In this document: positions 48,749 to 58,366 of the stretch, piece by piece
How positions within the stretch are numbered: position 1 is the first letter of the stretch
Layout of the letters: each line of letters starts with the position of its first letter
Origin: Bacteroides cellulosilyticus
GTDB taxonomy: Bacteria; Bacteroidota; Bacteroidia; Bacteroidales; Bacteroidaceae
DNA: 64,000 bases
Direction of reading: 5' to 3'
Assembly: GCF_020091405.1 (NCBI RefSeq)
Contig: NZ_CP081903.1
Coordinates: 3,534,501 to 3,598,500, forward strand
Notes under the pieces: generated by a model
Told to the model about the DNA's origin: nothing
What the model saw: the letters and a program-made list of their open reading frames with translations, nothing else
Databases searched by the model: none
Made by a program: the position numbers and the translations under genes

Positions 48749-49165
48749 ATGTCAATCAAAGATTGTAAAATCATCGAACTCCCCAAATTCTTAGATACGA
48801 GGGGGAATCTTTCGTTTGCAGAACAGAACAATCATATTCCATTTGAAATCAAGAGAACATATTGGATTTATGATGTTCCGGGAGGAGAATGCCGTGGAAG
48901 TCACGCATTCAGGAATACGGAAGAATTTATAGTTGCACTTTCAGGAGGTTTTGATGTGATAGTGGATGATGGTGATAGGCAGAATAAGTTTACGCTTAAT
49001 CGTTCTTATTATGGTCTTTATATTCCGAAAGGGTTGTGGAGAAGAATAGATAATTTCTCAACAAATTCTCTTGCATTGGAATTTGCTTCAACTAGTTATA
49101 TTCCAGATGACTATATTAGAAATTATGACGACTATTTACAGTTAAAGAGCAATGGAGAAATATAG
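48749..49165 (+). CDS. FdtA/QdtA-like sugar ketoisomerase, copy with altered catalytic His
   Basis: The 138-aa cupin belongs to the dTDP-4-keto-6-deoxyglucose 3,4-ketoisomerase (FdtA/WxcM-like) family. The family motif reads ECRGSHAFRN (His52, Phe54), whereas the family and the next gene have HAH. In FdtA both histidines matter for catalysis, so the loss of the second suggests a weakened, altered or noncatalytic role. The start at 48749 fits the family N-terminus. The stop lies 14 bp into the next gene, so the two are translationally coupled. It may form a heterodimer with the copy encoded downstream. Confidence 0.85.
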   Translation: MSIKDCKIIELPKFLDTRGNLSFAEQNNHIPFEIKRTYWIYDVPGGECRGSHAFRNTEEFIVALSGGFDVIVDDGDRQNKFTLNRSYYGLYIPKGLWRRIDNFSTNSLALEFASTSYIPDDYIRNYDDYLQLKSNGEI

Positions 49166-49598
49166 TGTATTTGATTGCTCAATGATTGAGCTGGACAAAC
49201 ATCACAGTGATCGTAAGGGTAACCTGACTGTAGTGCAGAATGGCGATACTCTTCCTTTTGATGTGAAGCGTGTATACTATCTGTATGATGTCCCGGGAGG
49301 TGAGTCTCGTGGAGCACACGCGCACAGAGATTTGAGCCAGTTTATGGTTGCCGCATCCGGTTCCTTTCGTGTAACCTTGGATGATGGCAAAGTTAAACGT
49401 TCTTTTTTCTTGAATCGTCCTTATCAAGGCCTATATGTAAAACCCGGTATATGGCGTGACTTGGATGATTTTTCTTCTGGTGCTGTTTGCATGGTTTTGG
49501 CTTCTGATGTATATAAAAAGGAAGACTATATTCGTAATTATGATGAATTTCTTGAATTTAGGGAGATTAGCAATGATACATCCGTTAAGCGATTGTAA
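49152..49598 (+). CDS. FdtA/QdtA-like sugar 3,4-ketoisomerase
   Basis: The 148-aa cupin has the complete motif RGAHAHRD (His56, His58). It converts dTDP-4-keto-6-deoxyglucose to a 3-keto sugar for later amination. Whether the product is the galacto (FdtA) or gluco (QdtA) epimer cannot be read from sequence alone. It overlaps the degenerate copy before it (14 bp) and the acetyltransferase after it. RmlA and RmlB, which make the substrate, are not in the window. Confidence 0.9.
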   Translation: MEKYSVFDCSMIELDKHHSDRKGNLTVVQNGDTLPFDVKRVYYLYDVPGGESRGAHAHRDLSQFMVAASGSFRVTLDDGKVKRSFFLNRPYQGLYVKPGIWRDLDDFSSGAVCMVLASDVYKKEDYIRNYDEFLEFREISNDTSVKRL

Positions 49599-50034
49599 GA
49601 ATCAAAATGTTCCGACCTCTACTAATATCTGGCAGTACTGCGTAGTATTTCCTGAGGCCAGGATTGGCGAAAAATGCAATATTTGTTCTCATTGTCTGAT
49701 TGAGAATAATGTGGTGATTGGTAATAATGTTACTATTAAGTGTGGTGTCCAAGTTTGGGATGGTATTGAGTTGGAAGATAATGTAATGGTAGGTGCTAAT
49801 ACGACTTTTACCAATGATATGTATCCAAAGTCGAAGAATGCGGATTGGGTTCTTCTTAAGACAAAGGTGTGCAAGGGTGCATCTATCGGTGCTGGTTCTA
49901 CGATACTTCCAGGGATAACCATTGGTGAGGATGCCATGATTGGTGCTGGCAGTGTGGTGACAAAGAATGTGCCTGCCGGAGAAATTTGGGTAGGTAATCC
50001 AGCGAAATTTCTTAGAAAAATAGCTGATAAATAA
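49573..50034 (+). CDS. FdtC/QdtC-like hexapeptide N-acetyltransferase
   Basis: The 153-aa left-handed beta-helix acetyltransferase is built of hexapeptide repeats ([33 protein letters not shown]). Its place beside the FdtA-like and DegT-type genes matches the fdtC/qdtC slot, so it probably acetylates the 3-amino group of a dTDP-3-amino-3,6-dideoxyhexose. The ATG at 49573 overlaps the upstream gene by 26 bp; a longer frame from 49456 has no family support. Confidence 0.88.
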   Translation: MIHPLSDCKNQNVPTSTNIWQYCVVFPEARIGEKCNICSHCLIENNVVIGNNVTIKCGVQVWDGIELEDNVMVGANTTFTNDMYPKSKNADWVLLKTKVCKGASIGAGSTILPGITIGEDAMIGAGSVVTKNVPAGEIWVGNPAKFLRKIADK

Positions 50035-50045
50035 AGAAAAACAAA

Positions 50046-51155
50046 ATGATACCTTTTCTTTCATTAAAAGATGTAACCGCTCTTCACGGAGCTGAGATAA
50101 ATGAGGCTGTAAGCCGTGTGGTTAACGGAGGTTGGTACCTTCAAGGCAAGGAGAACGAACGCTTTGAGGAGAATTACTCACAATTTGTTGGAGTACAATA
50201 TACAGTTGGTTGTGCCAATGGCTTGGATGCACTGATTTGGATTTTCCGTGCATACATTGAGATGGGTGTAATGCAACCAGGTGATGAGGTTATTGTACCG
50301 GCAAATACCTATATTGCAACTATTCTTGCTATCACAGAAAATGGTTTGAAGCCTGTTCTTGTAGAGCCAAGACTGAATACGCTTGAGATTGATGAGGATA
50401 AGATAGAGGAAGTTATAACTTCTCGTACAAAAGCTATAGCTCTTGTGCATCTCTATGGTCGTTTGGCTTGGAGTGAGAAAATTGCCAATATTTGCAAAAA
50501 ATATAATCTGAAGTTAGTAGAGGATAATGCTCAAGCGCATGGCTGTTTGACAGCTGATGGTTGCATGACAGGTTCGTTAGGTGATGCTGCTGGACATAGC
50601 TTTTATCCGGGAAAGAATTTAGGTGCATTAGGTGATGGTGGTGCTGTGACAACTAATGATTTGGAACTGGCCATCACTGTGCGTACTTTGGCTAACTATG
50701 GTTCACAGAAAAAATATATATTCAAATATAGGGGACGTAATAGTAGACTTGACGAGGTTCAAGCAGCTGTGCTGAATGTGAAATTGAAATATCTTGTTGA
50801 AGATAATACATATCGTAAAGAAGTGGCTAAATATTATATTCAAAACATTAAACATCCCTTGGTTTCTTTGCCGGATACATTATCTTATGGAAGTAATGTC
50901 TTCCACTTGTTTCCTGTATTGTGTGAAAAGCGTGATGAACTACATGACTATTTGGAGCGGAATGGTGTCGGGACTGTGATTCATTACCCTATACCTCCAC
51001 ATAAACAAGAATGTTACAAAGAGTGGGCCAACCTAAATCTTCCTATTACGGAATACATATCTGAACATGAGCTGAGTATACCAATTGGACCTACGATTTC
51101 AATGGAGGAGGTGAAGGACGTTGTGAAGTTGATTAATAATTTTTCAGTAAAGTAA
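50046..51155 (+). CDS. DegT/DnrJ-type sugar 3-aminotransferase (FdtB-like)
   Basis: The 369-aa PLP enzyme has the DegT/DnrJ/EryC1/StrS fold. The Schiff-base lysine is Lys190 in [15 protein letters not shown], and DNAQAHG holds the cofactor Asp. It transfers an amino group to the 3-keto sugar made by the ketoisomerase, giving dTDP-Fuc3N or Qui3N. It follows the acetyltransferase by 12 bp in the same operon. Confidence 0.9.
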   Translation: MIPFLSLKDVTALHGAEINEAVSRVVNGGWYLQGKENERFEENYSQFVGVQYTVGCANGLDALIWIFRAYIEMGVMQPGDEVIVPANTYIATILAITENGLKPVLVEPRLNTLEIDEDKIEEVITSRTKAIALVHLYGRLAWSEKIANICKKYNLKLVEDNAQAHGCLTADGCMTGSLGDAAGHSFYPGKNLGALGDGGAVTTNDLELAITVRTLANYGSQKKYIFKYRGRNSRLDEVQAAVLNVKLKYLVEDNTYRKEVAKYYIQNIKHPLVSLPDTLSYGSNVFHLFPVLCEKRDELHDYLERNGVGTVIHYPIPPHKQECYKEWANLNLPITEYISEHELSIPIGPTISMEEVKDVVKLINNFSVK

Positions 51156-51311
51156 CTTTGTATAAATGATTGCATACAATATGGATCATTCTGGTATATT
51201 GGTAAGTAAATTTGTATGTAAATATTGTTTATTAGGGGATTTACCCTCCTTTTTTACTCCTTATCGTTGTGAATATAAGTACATCTAGTGATTGTTAATA
51301 AGTATTTCTAT

Positions 51312-52568
51312 ATGAGTAGCAAAATAAGAACAATTTGGATTGTAAATAAATATGCAATGCCGCCTCAATATGAATCCAGACTGCGTGCTATAAAGTTTGC
51401 CTATTATTTGACCGAATTTGGTTACAAGGTGATATTATTTGGATCAAGTGTCATGCATAACATGGATTTAAATATCATTGAAGATAACTCAAAATATATG
51501 AGGCGAAAGTATGGCAAGATTGATTTTGTGCATATTAATACGTTAATGTATAGTAAGGCATCTAAAGTAAGGAGAGTATTGAGCGATTATCTTTTCTTTA
51601 AGAGATTGGTGAATTTAGCAGATAACTTTGAATGTCCAGATTGTATTATTGCGACAGGAGGACCTCTCTTGACGAACCCATTATTGAAATATGCCCAAAA
51701 AAGAGGTGTTTCATATATAAAGGAAAGTCTAGATGTTTGGCCTGATAATTTTGTGGATTTTGGGTTAATTTCTAAATGGAACCCAATAGTGAAGTTGTTA
51801 TTTGCTCAATCAAAATATAATTGTGCCAAATCAGACGCGCTTGTTTTTTCTTGGTCTGGTTGTTATGACTACCTTAAAAATAAAAGATGGGATGTTGACA
51901 ACGGTGGTCCTATTGATTTGAAAAAGGTATTTTATATAAATAATGGGGTTGATCTTGACGATTTTGAAAATTTTAAGCAACAATTTATCATTGATGATCC
52001 AGATTTACGTTCTTGCCATAAAAAAGTTGTTTATTTAGGTTCATTAAGGCACGTGAATAATGTAATGCAATTGGTCTATGCTGCAGAAATCTTAGAAAAT
52101 AAGAAAAAAGATGTGAAATTTCTAATTTATGGGGATGGTACAGAACGAGAGAAAATAATATCATATTGTAAAGAACATCAGCTATCTAATATTATTGTTA
52201 AAGATAAGTGGATAGATCCAAAATATGTTCCATATGTACTATCCAAAAGTTATCTAAATATATTAAATTACCTGTCATCTGATTTTGCAAAAAATGGTAT
52301 AAGCTCAAGTAAAATGTTCCAATATATGGCTGCAGGTAAGCCAATCGTTTGTAATATTAATATTTATGATTGCCCTATTTCTAAAAATCGTATTGGTATT
52401 GCGAGGGAATATACTTCTTCAGCTGATTATGCAGAAGAGATATTAAAAATTTTAGATTTGCCTGAAGGAGAATATGCGTTAATGTGTGATAGAGCTAGGT
52501 TGGCAGCTAAAGAGTTTGACTATAAATTTCTTGCAAAGAAAATGGTTGATGTCATTAATAGTATATAA
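51312..52568 (+). CDS. GT4-type glycosyltransferase (WbuB-like)
   Basis: The 418-aa GT-B enzyme has IWIVNKYAMPP at the N-terminus, VVYLGSLRHVNNV at the start of the second Rossmann half and the donor-binding SSKMFQYMAAGKPIVCN helix. It would add a second or third sugar to the repeat unit. The start at 51312 is chosen; a GTG at 51288 is in frame. The next gene starts 3 bp after its stop. The 150 bp before it hold no recognisable signal. Confidence 0.88.
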   Translation: MSSKIRTIWIVNKYAMPPQYESRLRAIKFAYYLTEFGYKVILFGSSVMHNMDLNIIEDNSKYMRRKYGKIDFVHINTLMYSKASKVRRVLSDYLFFKRLVNLADNFECPDCIIATGGPLLTNPLLKYAQKRGVSYIKESLDVWPDNFVDFGLISKWNPIVKLLFAQSKYNCAKSDALVFSWSGCYDYLKNKRWDVDNGGPIDLKKVFYINNGVDLDDFENFKQQFIIDDPDLRSCHKKVVYLGSLRHVNNVMQLVYAAEILENKKKDVKFLIYGDGTEREKIISYCKEHQLSNIIVKDKWIDPKYVPYVLSKSYLNILNYLSSDFAKNGISSSKMFQYMAAGKPIVCNINIYDCPISKNRIGIAREYTSSADYAEEILKILDLPEGEYALMCDRARLAAKEFDYKFLAKKMVDVINSI

Positions 52569-52570
52569 GA

Positions 52571-53218
52571 ATGAGCAATATTAAATTCAGACTAGCTAAA
52601 CCTTCTGATGCAAAACAAATAGCGAATGTGCATTGGAATGTAAGAGAAAGATATCAAAAAGGAATTTTTTTATCACTAGGAAAATCTTTTCTTCGATCTT
52701 ATTATAAAGTGATACTTAATGATCCATACGAAGTTGTCGTTTGTGCAGAAAATAGTCAGAGAAAGATTATTGGTTTCAGCAGTGCAACTTTGGATGCGAA
52801 ATATCAGGCTTTAACAATAAAGAAAAATATTGTTAGACTTGGATTTTCGGCATTAGGAAGTCTAATATTTCATCCTAGATTGATAATTGAAGTTATTGAT
52901 CGATATAAGTCATTGGATAAAAAAAATAAAATAAAATTTATACATAATGAAGGCGTTAGAGGAGAGTATTGGTGTTGGTTAAAGAATGAAGATGATGGGG
53001 TAAAATCGATAGAAATGGGGCATGTTAAGGAGAATATTATTTATAATTTAGGTTATAGAGAATTGTTTTTTGAAGTGGATAAATTCAATAAGAGGGTATA
53101 TAAATTTTATACAAAAATAGATAAGTCAGAGGTGGTGGAAGAGATTGTGTTACCAGATGGAAGAGAAAGGGTTTTATTTAAAAAACAACTAAAATCAGAT
53201 AATGGTTTAGTTTTATAA
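52571..53218 (+). CDS. GNAT-like acyltransferase
   Basis: The 215-aa protein begins like GNAT acetyltransferases (IKFRLAKPSDAKQIANVHW), but its central acyl-CoA motif is poorly conserved and a basic insert sits near residues 70-120. It ends in GYRELFFEVDKFNKRVYKFY. It lies 3 bp after a glycosyltransferase gene and 9 bp before KAS III in the coupled block, so it may transfer an acyl group from a carrier protein to a sugar or amino acid. I cannot assign the substrate. Confidence 0.6.
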   Translation: MSNIKFRLAKPSDAKQIANVHWNVRERYQKGIFLSLGKSFLRSYYKVILNDPYEVVVCAENSQRKIIGFSSATLDAKYQALTIKKNIVRLGFSALGSLIFHPRLIIEVIDRYKSLDKKNKIKFIHNEGVRGEYWCWLKNEDDGVKSIEMGHVKENIIYNLGYRELFFEVDKFNKRVYKFYTKIDKSEVVEEIVLPDGRERVLFKKQLKSDNGLVL

Positions 53219-53227
53219 TTGTCTAAT

Positions 53228-54340
53228 ATGGCATTTTTTAATTTCAAGAATATTAAAGTTGCAGGAGTGGCATGTGCCGTTCCTAGTAATGAAGTTAAGA
53301 CAGAAAGCTACAAGCCTTTGTTTGGTGATGTAGAGGTGGATAAGTTTATGGCGATGACGGGTGTAAGAGCCTCACGCCGTACTTCTGAATATCAAACTTG
53401 TTCAGATCTTGGTTATAGAGCAGCTAAAGAACTTTTGAAAAAGAATGGTATTAGTTCTGAAGAGATTGGGGCATTGTTGTTTGTATCACATAGTCCAGAT
53501 TATCGTCGCCCTTCTACCGCTTTTGTATTGCAATATCGTTTAGGAATTCCTAAAGAAGCTGTTTGTTATGATATCAGTTTAGGATGTTCATCATTGGTCG
53601 TAGGTATGCAGACTATTGCTTCGATTATGACCACTAGTGACATAAAAAGAGCACTGGTTGTTGTTGGTGACACAGCTGGGAAGTCTGTTTATCCAACTGA
53701 TAAAAGTTCGGCTATGCTGTTTGGCGAGGCTGGTGCGGTGATGTTGCTGGAAAAGACTGATAATGAATATGATGAAATAACAGCATTGCTTCGTAGTGAT
53801 GGTTCGGGATATCGATATATGATTGTTCCGGGTGGTGGTTATCGTAACCTTCATGCGAATGAAAAAGTTGTAATGTGCGAAGATGGAAATGAACGTACAT
53901 TGATGAATAGTTTCATTCAAGGCACTTCAGTGTTTACATTTACGATTTTTGATGTGCCTCGTCTTATTAAGGATTTTTTTACTCAAACGGGAACGACATC
54001 TGATAGTTATGATTGCTTTGCTTTTCATCAAGCTAATCTTTATATATTGAAGCAGATAGCAAAGAAATCCAGGATCGATTTTGATAAAATTCCTATCTCA
54101 CTTGATCGTTATGGAAATACCTCTGGTGCTTCTGCTATCGTGTCGCTTTGTGATCGCTATGGAAATAACAATGAACATAAAGTTATCAAAGTGATGACTT
54201 GTGGTTTTGGTATCGGCATTTCTTTGGGTGCCACTTCGTTTGAAATAAATACAGACGATATTTTGCCAATTTTTGAGGATGATGAAATCTTTGAAGAAGG
54301 GCTTATTACTAATCCTAACCAATTATACGAAAAGAAATGA
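53228..54340 (+). CDS. 3-oxoacyl-ACP synthase III (KAS III / FabH-like)
   Basis: The 370-aa thiolase-fold enzyme carries the KAS III triad: Cys120 in DISLGCSS, His in FAFHQANL and Asn in RYGNTSGAS. Housekeeping FabH starts fatty acid synthesis by condensing acyl-CoA with malonyl-ACP. Relatives in antibiotic pathways instead move acyl groups onto alcohols or amines. Its place inside a capsule operon, with two small carrier proteins and SDRs downstream, suggests a dedicated short acyl chain. The ATG at 53228 starts near the fold; its end overlaps the next gene by 4 bp (ATGA). Confidence 0.9.
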   Translation: MAFFNFKNIKVAGVACAVPSNEVKTESYKPLFGDVEVDKFMAMTGVRASRRTSEYQTCSDLGYRAAKELLKKNGISSEEIGALLFVSHSPDYRRPSTAFVLQYRLGIPKEAVCYDISLGCSSLVVGMQTIASIMTTSDIKRALVVVGDTAGKSVYPTDKSSAMLFGEAGAVMLLEKTDNEYDEITALLRSDGSGYRYMIVPGGGYRNLHANEKVVMCEDGNERTLMNSFIQGTSVFTFTIFDVPRLIKDFFTQTGTTSDSYDCFAFHQANLYILKQIAKKSRIDFDKIPISLDRYGNTSGASAIVSLCDRYGNNNEHKVIKVMTCGFGIGISLGATSFEINTDDILPIFEDDEIFEEGLITNPNQLYEKK

Positions 54341-55860
54341 TAACAAATATTCTTTCCTATCTTGATGCAATGGCACAACGCTTTCCTGATAAAACAGCTA
54401 TTGCTGATGAAAAGACTTTTTTGACTTTTGCCGAATGGAAATATCAAGCTGAAGTCATTGGAACAGCGTTAGGTATTGCTACAGATAAGCAGATGCGTAG
54501 ACCTGTACTGGTATTTGTCGATCGTCGGATAGAAGGACTTGTGGGATTTATGGGCGTAGTGGAGAGTGGCAATTTTTATGTACCTATCGACTGTAAGATG
54601 CCTGATCAGCGTGTAAAGCTCATCAATGATGTGCTTAATCCGATAGCGGCTATCACTACTACGGTTGCTGATGATAAGATACTTGACTTGATTGAGTTTA
54701 AAGGGGTGCGTTTCAATTATGCAGAGGTGATAGATAATGAGGTGGACAAGGCGTATATTGCAGATGTTCGATCTAAAGTGATAGACACTGATCCTCTCTA
54801 TTCTATCTTTACTAGTGGTTCGACTGGAGTTCCCAAAGGAGTAGTAATTAGTCACCGTGGTGCTATTGATCTTGCAGAGTGGCTTGTCGAAACATTTGGA
54901 TTTGATGAAACTGATGCACTTGGAAATCAAACTCCATTCTATTTTGACGGTTCGGTGAAGGATATTTATATTTGTTTGAAGTCGGGTGCTACGCTCAACA
55001 TTATAGCCAAGAAGTATTTCACTTTTACAAAATTGTTGGTGAAGTTCCTTAATGAACGAAAGATTACAACTATCTTATGGGCTACATCTGCTGTAGTGCT
55101 AGTTGGTAATAGCCAAATACTAAATGATAGTGTTCCAAAATATATAAAACGTGTATTTTTTGCAGGTGAAGCAATGCCGGCAAAGCAACTGAAAGTTTGG
55201 ATACATAAATTACCAAATGCTCAATACGTAAATTTGTATGGACCAACCGAAATTACTGTTGACTGTACCTATTATGTAGTGAATCGTGATTTTGATGACG
55301 ATGAATACATACCTATTGGTAAAGCTTGTCATAATATGGAAGTACTGGTGTTCAATGATCAAGATAAGCTTGTAGGAGTGAATGAGATAGGTGAGTTATG
55401 TGTGCGTGGTACCGGTGTAGCTCTTGGTTATTATAACAACGAAATTAAAACTCATGAGGTATTTGTCCAAAATCCGCTTCATAATTTTTATGATGATAAA
55501 ATCTACCGTACGGGTGATATCGTAAAATATAACAAACATGGAGAGATTGAATTTGTGTCACGTAAGGATTTTCAAATAAAACATATGGGGCATCGCATTG
55601 AATTAGAAGAAATAGAAGTCGTTGTTAATTCAATTGCAGATATTTCTAATGCTGCTTGTATCTTTGATCAAGAAAAGGATTCCATTATTCTCTATTATAC
55701 AACTGTTTCAGGTGAAGAACTGGACATTATTAATTTGATAAAAGATAAACTCCCTAAATATATGTTTCCTAATGAAGTCTTTCACTTGAGAGTGTTGCCT
55801 TATAATATGAATGGTAAAATAGATCGTATAGAGTTGAAGAAGAATTATGATGCTCAATAA
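54337..55860 (+). CDS. AMP-forming adenylation enzyme, DltA/NRPS-A-like
   Basis: The 507-aa stand-alone adenylation domain has SIFTSGSTGVPKG (A3, near residue 160), NLYGPTEITVDC (A5), IYRTGDIVKYNKHGEIEF (A7/A8), and an A10-like NGKIDRIELKK at the end. Asp204 in FYFDGSVKDI is at the position that holds the alpha-amino group of amino-acid substrates, and the surrounding sequence is close to DltA. It probably loads an amino acid onto the adjacent carrier protein; specificity beyond that is not readable. It overlaps KAS III by 4 bp and the GNAT by 14 bp. Confidence 0.88.
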   Translation: MITNILSYLDAMAQRFPDKTAIADEKTFLTFAEWKYQAEVIGTALGIATDKQMRRPVLVFVDRRIEGLVGFMGVVESGNFYVPIDCKMPDQRVKLINDVLNPIAAITTTVADDKILDLIEFKGVRFNYAEVIDNEVDKAYIADVRSKVIDTDPLYSIFTSGSTGVPKGVVISHRGAIDLAEWLVETFGFDETDALGNQTPFYFDGSVKDIYICLKSGATLNIIAKKYFTFTKLLVKFLNERKITTILWATSAVVLVGNSQILNDSVPKYIKRVFFAGEAMPAKQLKVWIHKLPNAQYVNLYGPTEITVDCTYYVVNRDFDDDEYIPIGKACHNMEVLVFNDQDKLVGVNEIGELCVRGTGVALGYYNNEIKTHEVFVQNPLHNFYDDKIYRTGDIVKYNKHGEIEFVSRKDFQIKHMGHRIELEEIEVVVNSIADISNAACIFDQEKDSIILYYTTVSGEELDIINLIKDKLPKYMFPNEVFHLRVLPYNMNGKIDRIELKKNYDAQ

Positions 55861-56656
55861 AATAAATACTATTGAACGATATGTGGAGATAGTTGAACAA
55901 TATCGAAGTAAAGAAGGGGCTTCCAACGATTATTTGCAAAGAGAAGCGGAGACTTTGATAAATAACGGTGAACTTTTTGAAGTTTGTGATAGGCATAATG
56001 CTTTTCTTTTTGTGAAAAAAAATACTGGATTTAGAATGTATTATTATATCAATGATTTTAATGCAAAACCAGATTTTAATGAACTTAAAGATGTAGTGGT
56101 TGAAATTTTATATCGTGGAAAAAGTTATTTTCCACAGAAAGAAATAGAATTTCTTGAAAAGGTAGGGTTTAGGGTTAATCTTATTAGAGACCAGTATTTA
56201 GGAGTATATAAGGATTTGGAAAGACCAATTAAAATAGAAGGGGTGAAAGTCGAATTTGCAAAAAACTTATGGGAGATAGAAAAAGCTTGTAAGTTATTTA
56301 ATGATTCATTTGATATTTTGAGTGGCGATTATATAACTTCTGATATGTATGAAAAATTATTGATAAATAATGCTATTTGGATTGCGCATGGCATTGATAA
56401 TGATGAATTTCTAGGGGCATTGCATCAGACTTTTACAGGTAAAACAGCTTGTATTTCACATGTGGCAGTTATTCCTGAAGGAAGAGGTAGACACGTAGGA
56501 CAGGTTCTGCTTGATACGTTTATAGAAAATAATATGGAAAATGAGAAACATCGTTATATGCTTTGGGTACAACATCAGAATACTGTAGCTGTTAGTATGT
56601 ATCAGAAGAAAGGATTTAAGTATACTTTTAAATCGACAATATCATTAATAAAATAA
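55847..56656 (+). CDS. GNAT acetyltransferase
   Basis: The 269-aa protein has an N-terminal domain of about 120 residues and a C-terminal GNAT domain with the acyl-CoA motif VAVIPEGRGRHVGQVLL and QHQNTVAVSMYQKKGF. It may N-acylate an amino acid held on the carrier protein or bound to the sugar, as in N-acylaminoacyl decorations of other bacterial polysaccharides. It overlaps the adenylation gene by 14 bp; the carrier protein gene follows 11 bp later. Confidence 0.8.
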   Translation: MMLNKINTIERYVEIVEQYRSKEGASNDYLQREAETLINNGELFEVCDRHNAFLFVKKNTGFRMYYYINDFNAKPDFNELKDVVVEILYRGKSYFPQKEIEFLEKVGFRVNLIRDQYLGVYKDLERPIKIEGVKVEFAKNLWEIEKACKLFNDSFDILSGDYITSDMYEKLLINNAIWIAHGIDNDEFLGALHQTFTGKTACISHVAVIPEGRGRHVGQVLLDTFIENNMENEKHRYMLWVQHQNTVAVSMYQKKGFKYTFKSTISLIK

Positions 56657-56667
56657 ATAATAGAACT

Positions 56668-56910
56668 ATGGAGAAACTATTGGAAATATTGCAGCGTGTT
56701 CGACCAGATGTCGATTTCAACAATGAAACATTATTAATTGATGATGGAATTTTGGATTCAATGGATGTCGTGTCTATTATATCTGAGTTAGATGATGAAT
56801 TTGGCGTACAAGTTCGTATTAATGAACTAATTCCCGATAATTTCAATTCAGTTGAAGCGATTTGGAATTTGATTCAGAACTTGAAAAATCCTAAAGAAAA
56901 TACTAAATGA
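56668..56910 (+). CDS. Acyl/peptidyl carrier protein 1 (DltC-like)
   Basis: The 80-aa, acidic carrier protein has the phosphopantetheine attachment site at Ser31 in ILDSMDVV, followed by ELDDEFGVQV as in DltC and NRPS carriers. Its place three genes after the adenylation enzyme suggests it carries the activated amino acid. Its stop overlaps the next gene in ATGA. Confidence 0.9.
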   Translation: MEKLLEILQRVRPDVDFNNETLLIDDGILDSMDVVSIISELDDEFGVQVRINELIPDNFNSVEAIWNLIQNLKNPKENTK

Positions 56911-57587
56911 TAAATCCAATGGATTTGACTGATAAGCGTATATTGCTTATTGGAGGTTCAAATGCTTTAGACGAAGCAATTTTTCGTCAGATCAAAGAAC
57001 TTGGTGCGAAAGTCGAAGTGTATGAAGAGAGAAATACAGCACACATTGAGCCATATATCAAGCAACTCGTAAAATCCAATGGTGCCTTTGATGGTGTTGT
57101 ATTTGCTATTGTACACAGTGATTTTAAACCACTTCAATTTGTTAAACCTGGAAATTTGAATGAAATTTTGAATGACAATTTCAATGTTTTTATTGAGGTC
57201 GTACGTTCGCTCAGGAAAGCAAAAGGGATGGAAAACGGAGCAAGTATTGTAGCAATGTCCTCTATTAGTAGCATCAAAGCTATGAAAGCAAAGATGGCTT
57301 TCTGTTCTTCAAAAGCTGCTTTGGATGCAGCTGTTAGGTGTTTGGCTGTTGAATTTGCCAATGATGGTATTCGAGTGAATTCTGTCCAAAAAGGTGGAGT
57401 TGACGCTGATTTTGAAAAAAATCATATTCAGAGTATTAGTGCTATTAATGGCGGTTTAGTACAGCAGCAGATTTTGGGGTTGACAAAAGCTGAAGAGGTA
57501 GCAAATGTAATCGCCTTTTTACTTAGTGATGCTACTAAAACGATTACGGGTACATCAGTAGTAATAGATGGAGGATATATATTATGA
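56907..57587 (+). CDS. SDR-like protein with degraded active site
   Basis: The 226-aa short-chain dehydrogenase-like protein is close in sequence to the SDR encoded next but lacks key residues. The catalytic Tyr position is Phe132 (AFCSSKAAL instead of YxxxK), although Lys136 remains. The N-terminal TGxxxGxG dinucleotide motif is replaced by GGSNALDE. It is probably noncatalytic and might be a partner subunit of the next SDR. It overlaps both neighbours by ATGA. Confidence 0.85.
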   Translation: MINPMDLTDKRILLIGGSNALDEAIFRQIKELGAKVEVYEERNTAHIEPYIKQLVKSNGAFDGVVFAIVHSDFKPLQFVKPGNLNEILNDNFNVFIEVVRSLRKAKGMENGASIVAMSSISSIKAMKAKMAFCSSKAALDAAVRCLAVEFANDGIRVNSVQKGGVDADFEKNHIQSISAINGGLVQQQILGLTKAEEVANVIAFLLSDATKTITGTSVVIDGGYIL

Positions 57588-58345
57588 ATAGTGCTATAGA
57601 TTTTACAAATAAGACTTTTGTTGTGGCTGGTGCTGGTGGCATTGGTGCTGCTACAGCTAAAACACTTAATGCTTATGGTGCTCGAATTCTTTTATTAGAT
57701 TTCAATGAAAATAATCTCAATAGAACTTTACTAGAACTCAAAGGTGAAGGAAATAAAACATATATATGTGACTTCTCGGCAATCCATACTATTGAACCTT
57801 GTGTAAACTCCATTATTGAAGAGAATGGTCCTGTGGACGGATTGGTATTTTGTGTTGGAGTTGGTGTAGTGCGTCCCTTAAAGTTGTCAAAATACGAATT
57901 TATGCTGAAAGTGATGAATATTAATTTTTTTTCATTCATAGAGATGATAAGATGTTTTTCTACTCGTAACGCATATAATTTACAAGGTATGAATGTTGTT
58001 GGCGTTTCAGCAATTGGTGCTTTTCTTGGAAATTCAACGAAAACTGCATATTGTGCATCTAAGGCTGCTATGAATTCTGCTGTTCGCTGTATTGCAAAAG
58101 AATTAGCTCCTAAAAATATTCGTATAAATACAGTTGCACCTGGTGTTACTGATACTCCTATGGCAAGAATGTCTGAAAATTATGGGGGGGATTCTGAGGA
58201 ATACAAACAGATACTACACCGACAGTATTTAGGCATTTGTCAGCCCGAAGACATTGCAAATACAGTGGTTTATTTAATGAGTGACTTGTCTAAAATGGTT
58301 ACAGGTAGTTGCATTAGTGTTGATGGCGGTAAATTATCATCATAA
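57584..58345 (+). CDS. SDR oxidoreductase (3-oxoacyl-ACP reductase-like)
   Basis: The 253-aa enzyme has all expected SDR features: the AGAGGIGAATA cofactor motif, Ser142, Tyr156 and Lys160 (AYCASKAAM), and IRINTVAPGVTDTPM. It probably reduces a beta-keto group on a carrier-bound chain made by KAS III to a hydroxyl. It follows the degraded paralogue with ATGA overlap and precedes the second carrier protein by 21 bp. Confidence 0.9.
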   Translation: MNSAIDFTNKTFVVAGAGGIGAATAKTLNAYGARILLLDFNENNLNRTLLELKGEGNKTYICDFSAIHTIEPCVNSIIEENGPVDGLVFCVGVGVVRPLKLSKYEFMLKVMNINFFSFIEMIRCFSTRNAYNLQGMNVVGVSAIGAFLGNSTKTAYCASKAAMNSAVRCIAKELAPKNIRINTVAPGVTDTPMARMSENYGGDSEEYKQILHRQYLGICQPEDIANTVVYLMSDLSKMVTGSCISVDGGKLSS

Positions 58346-58366
58346 TAATTAAATCTTTTTTTTACA

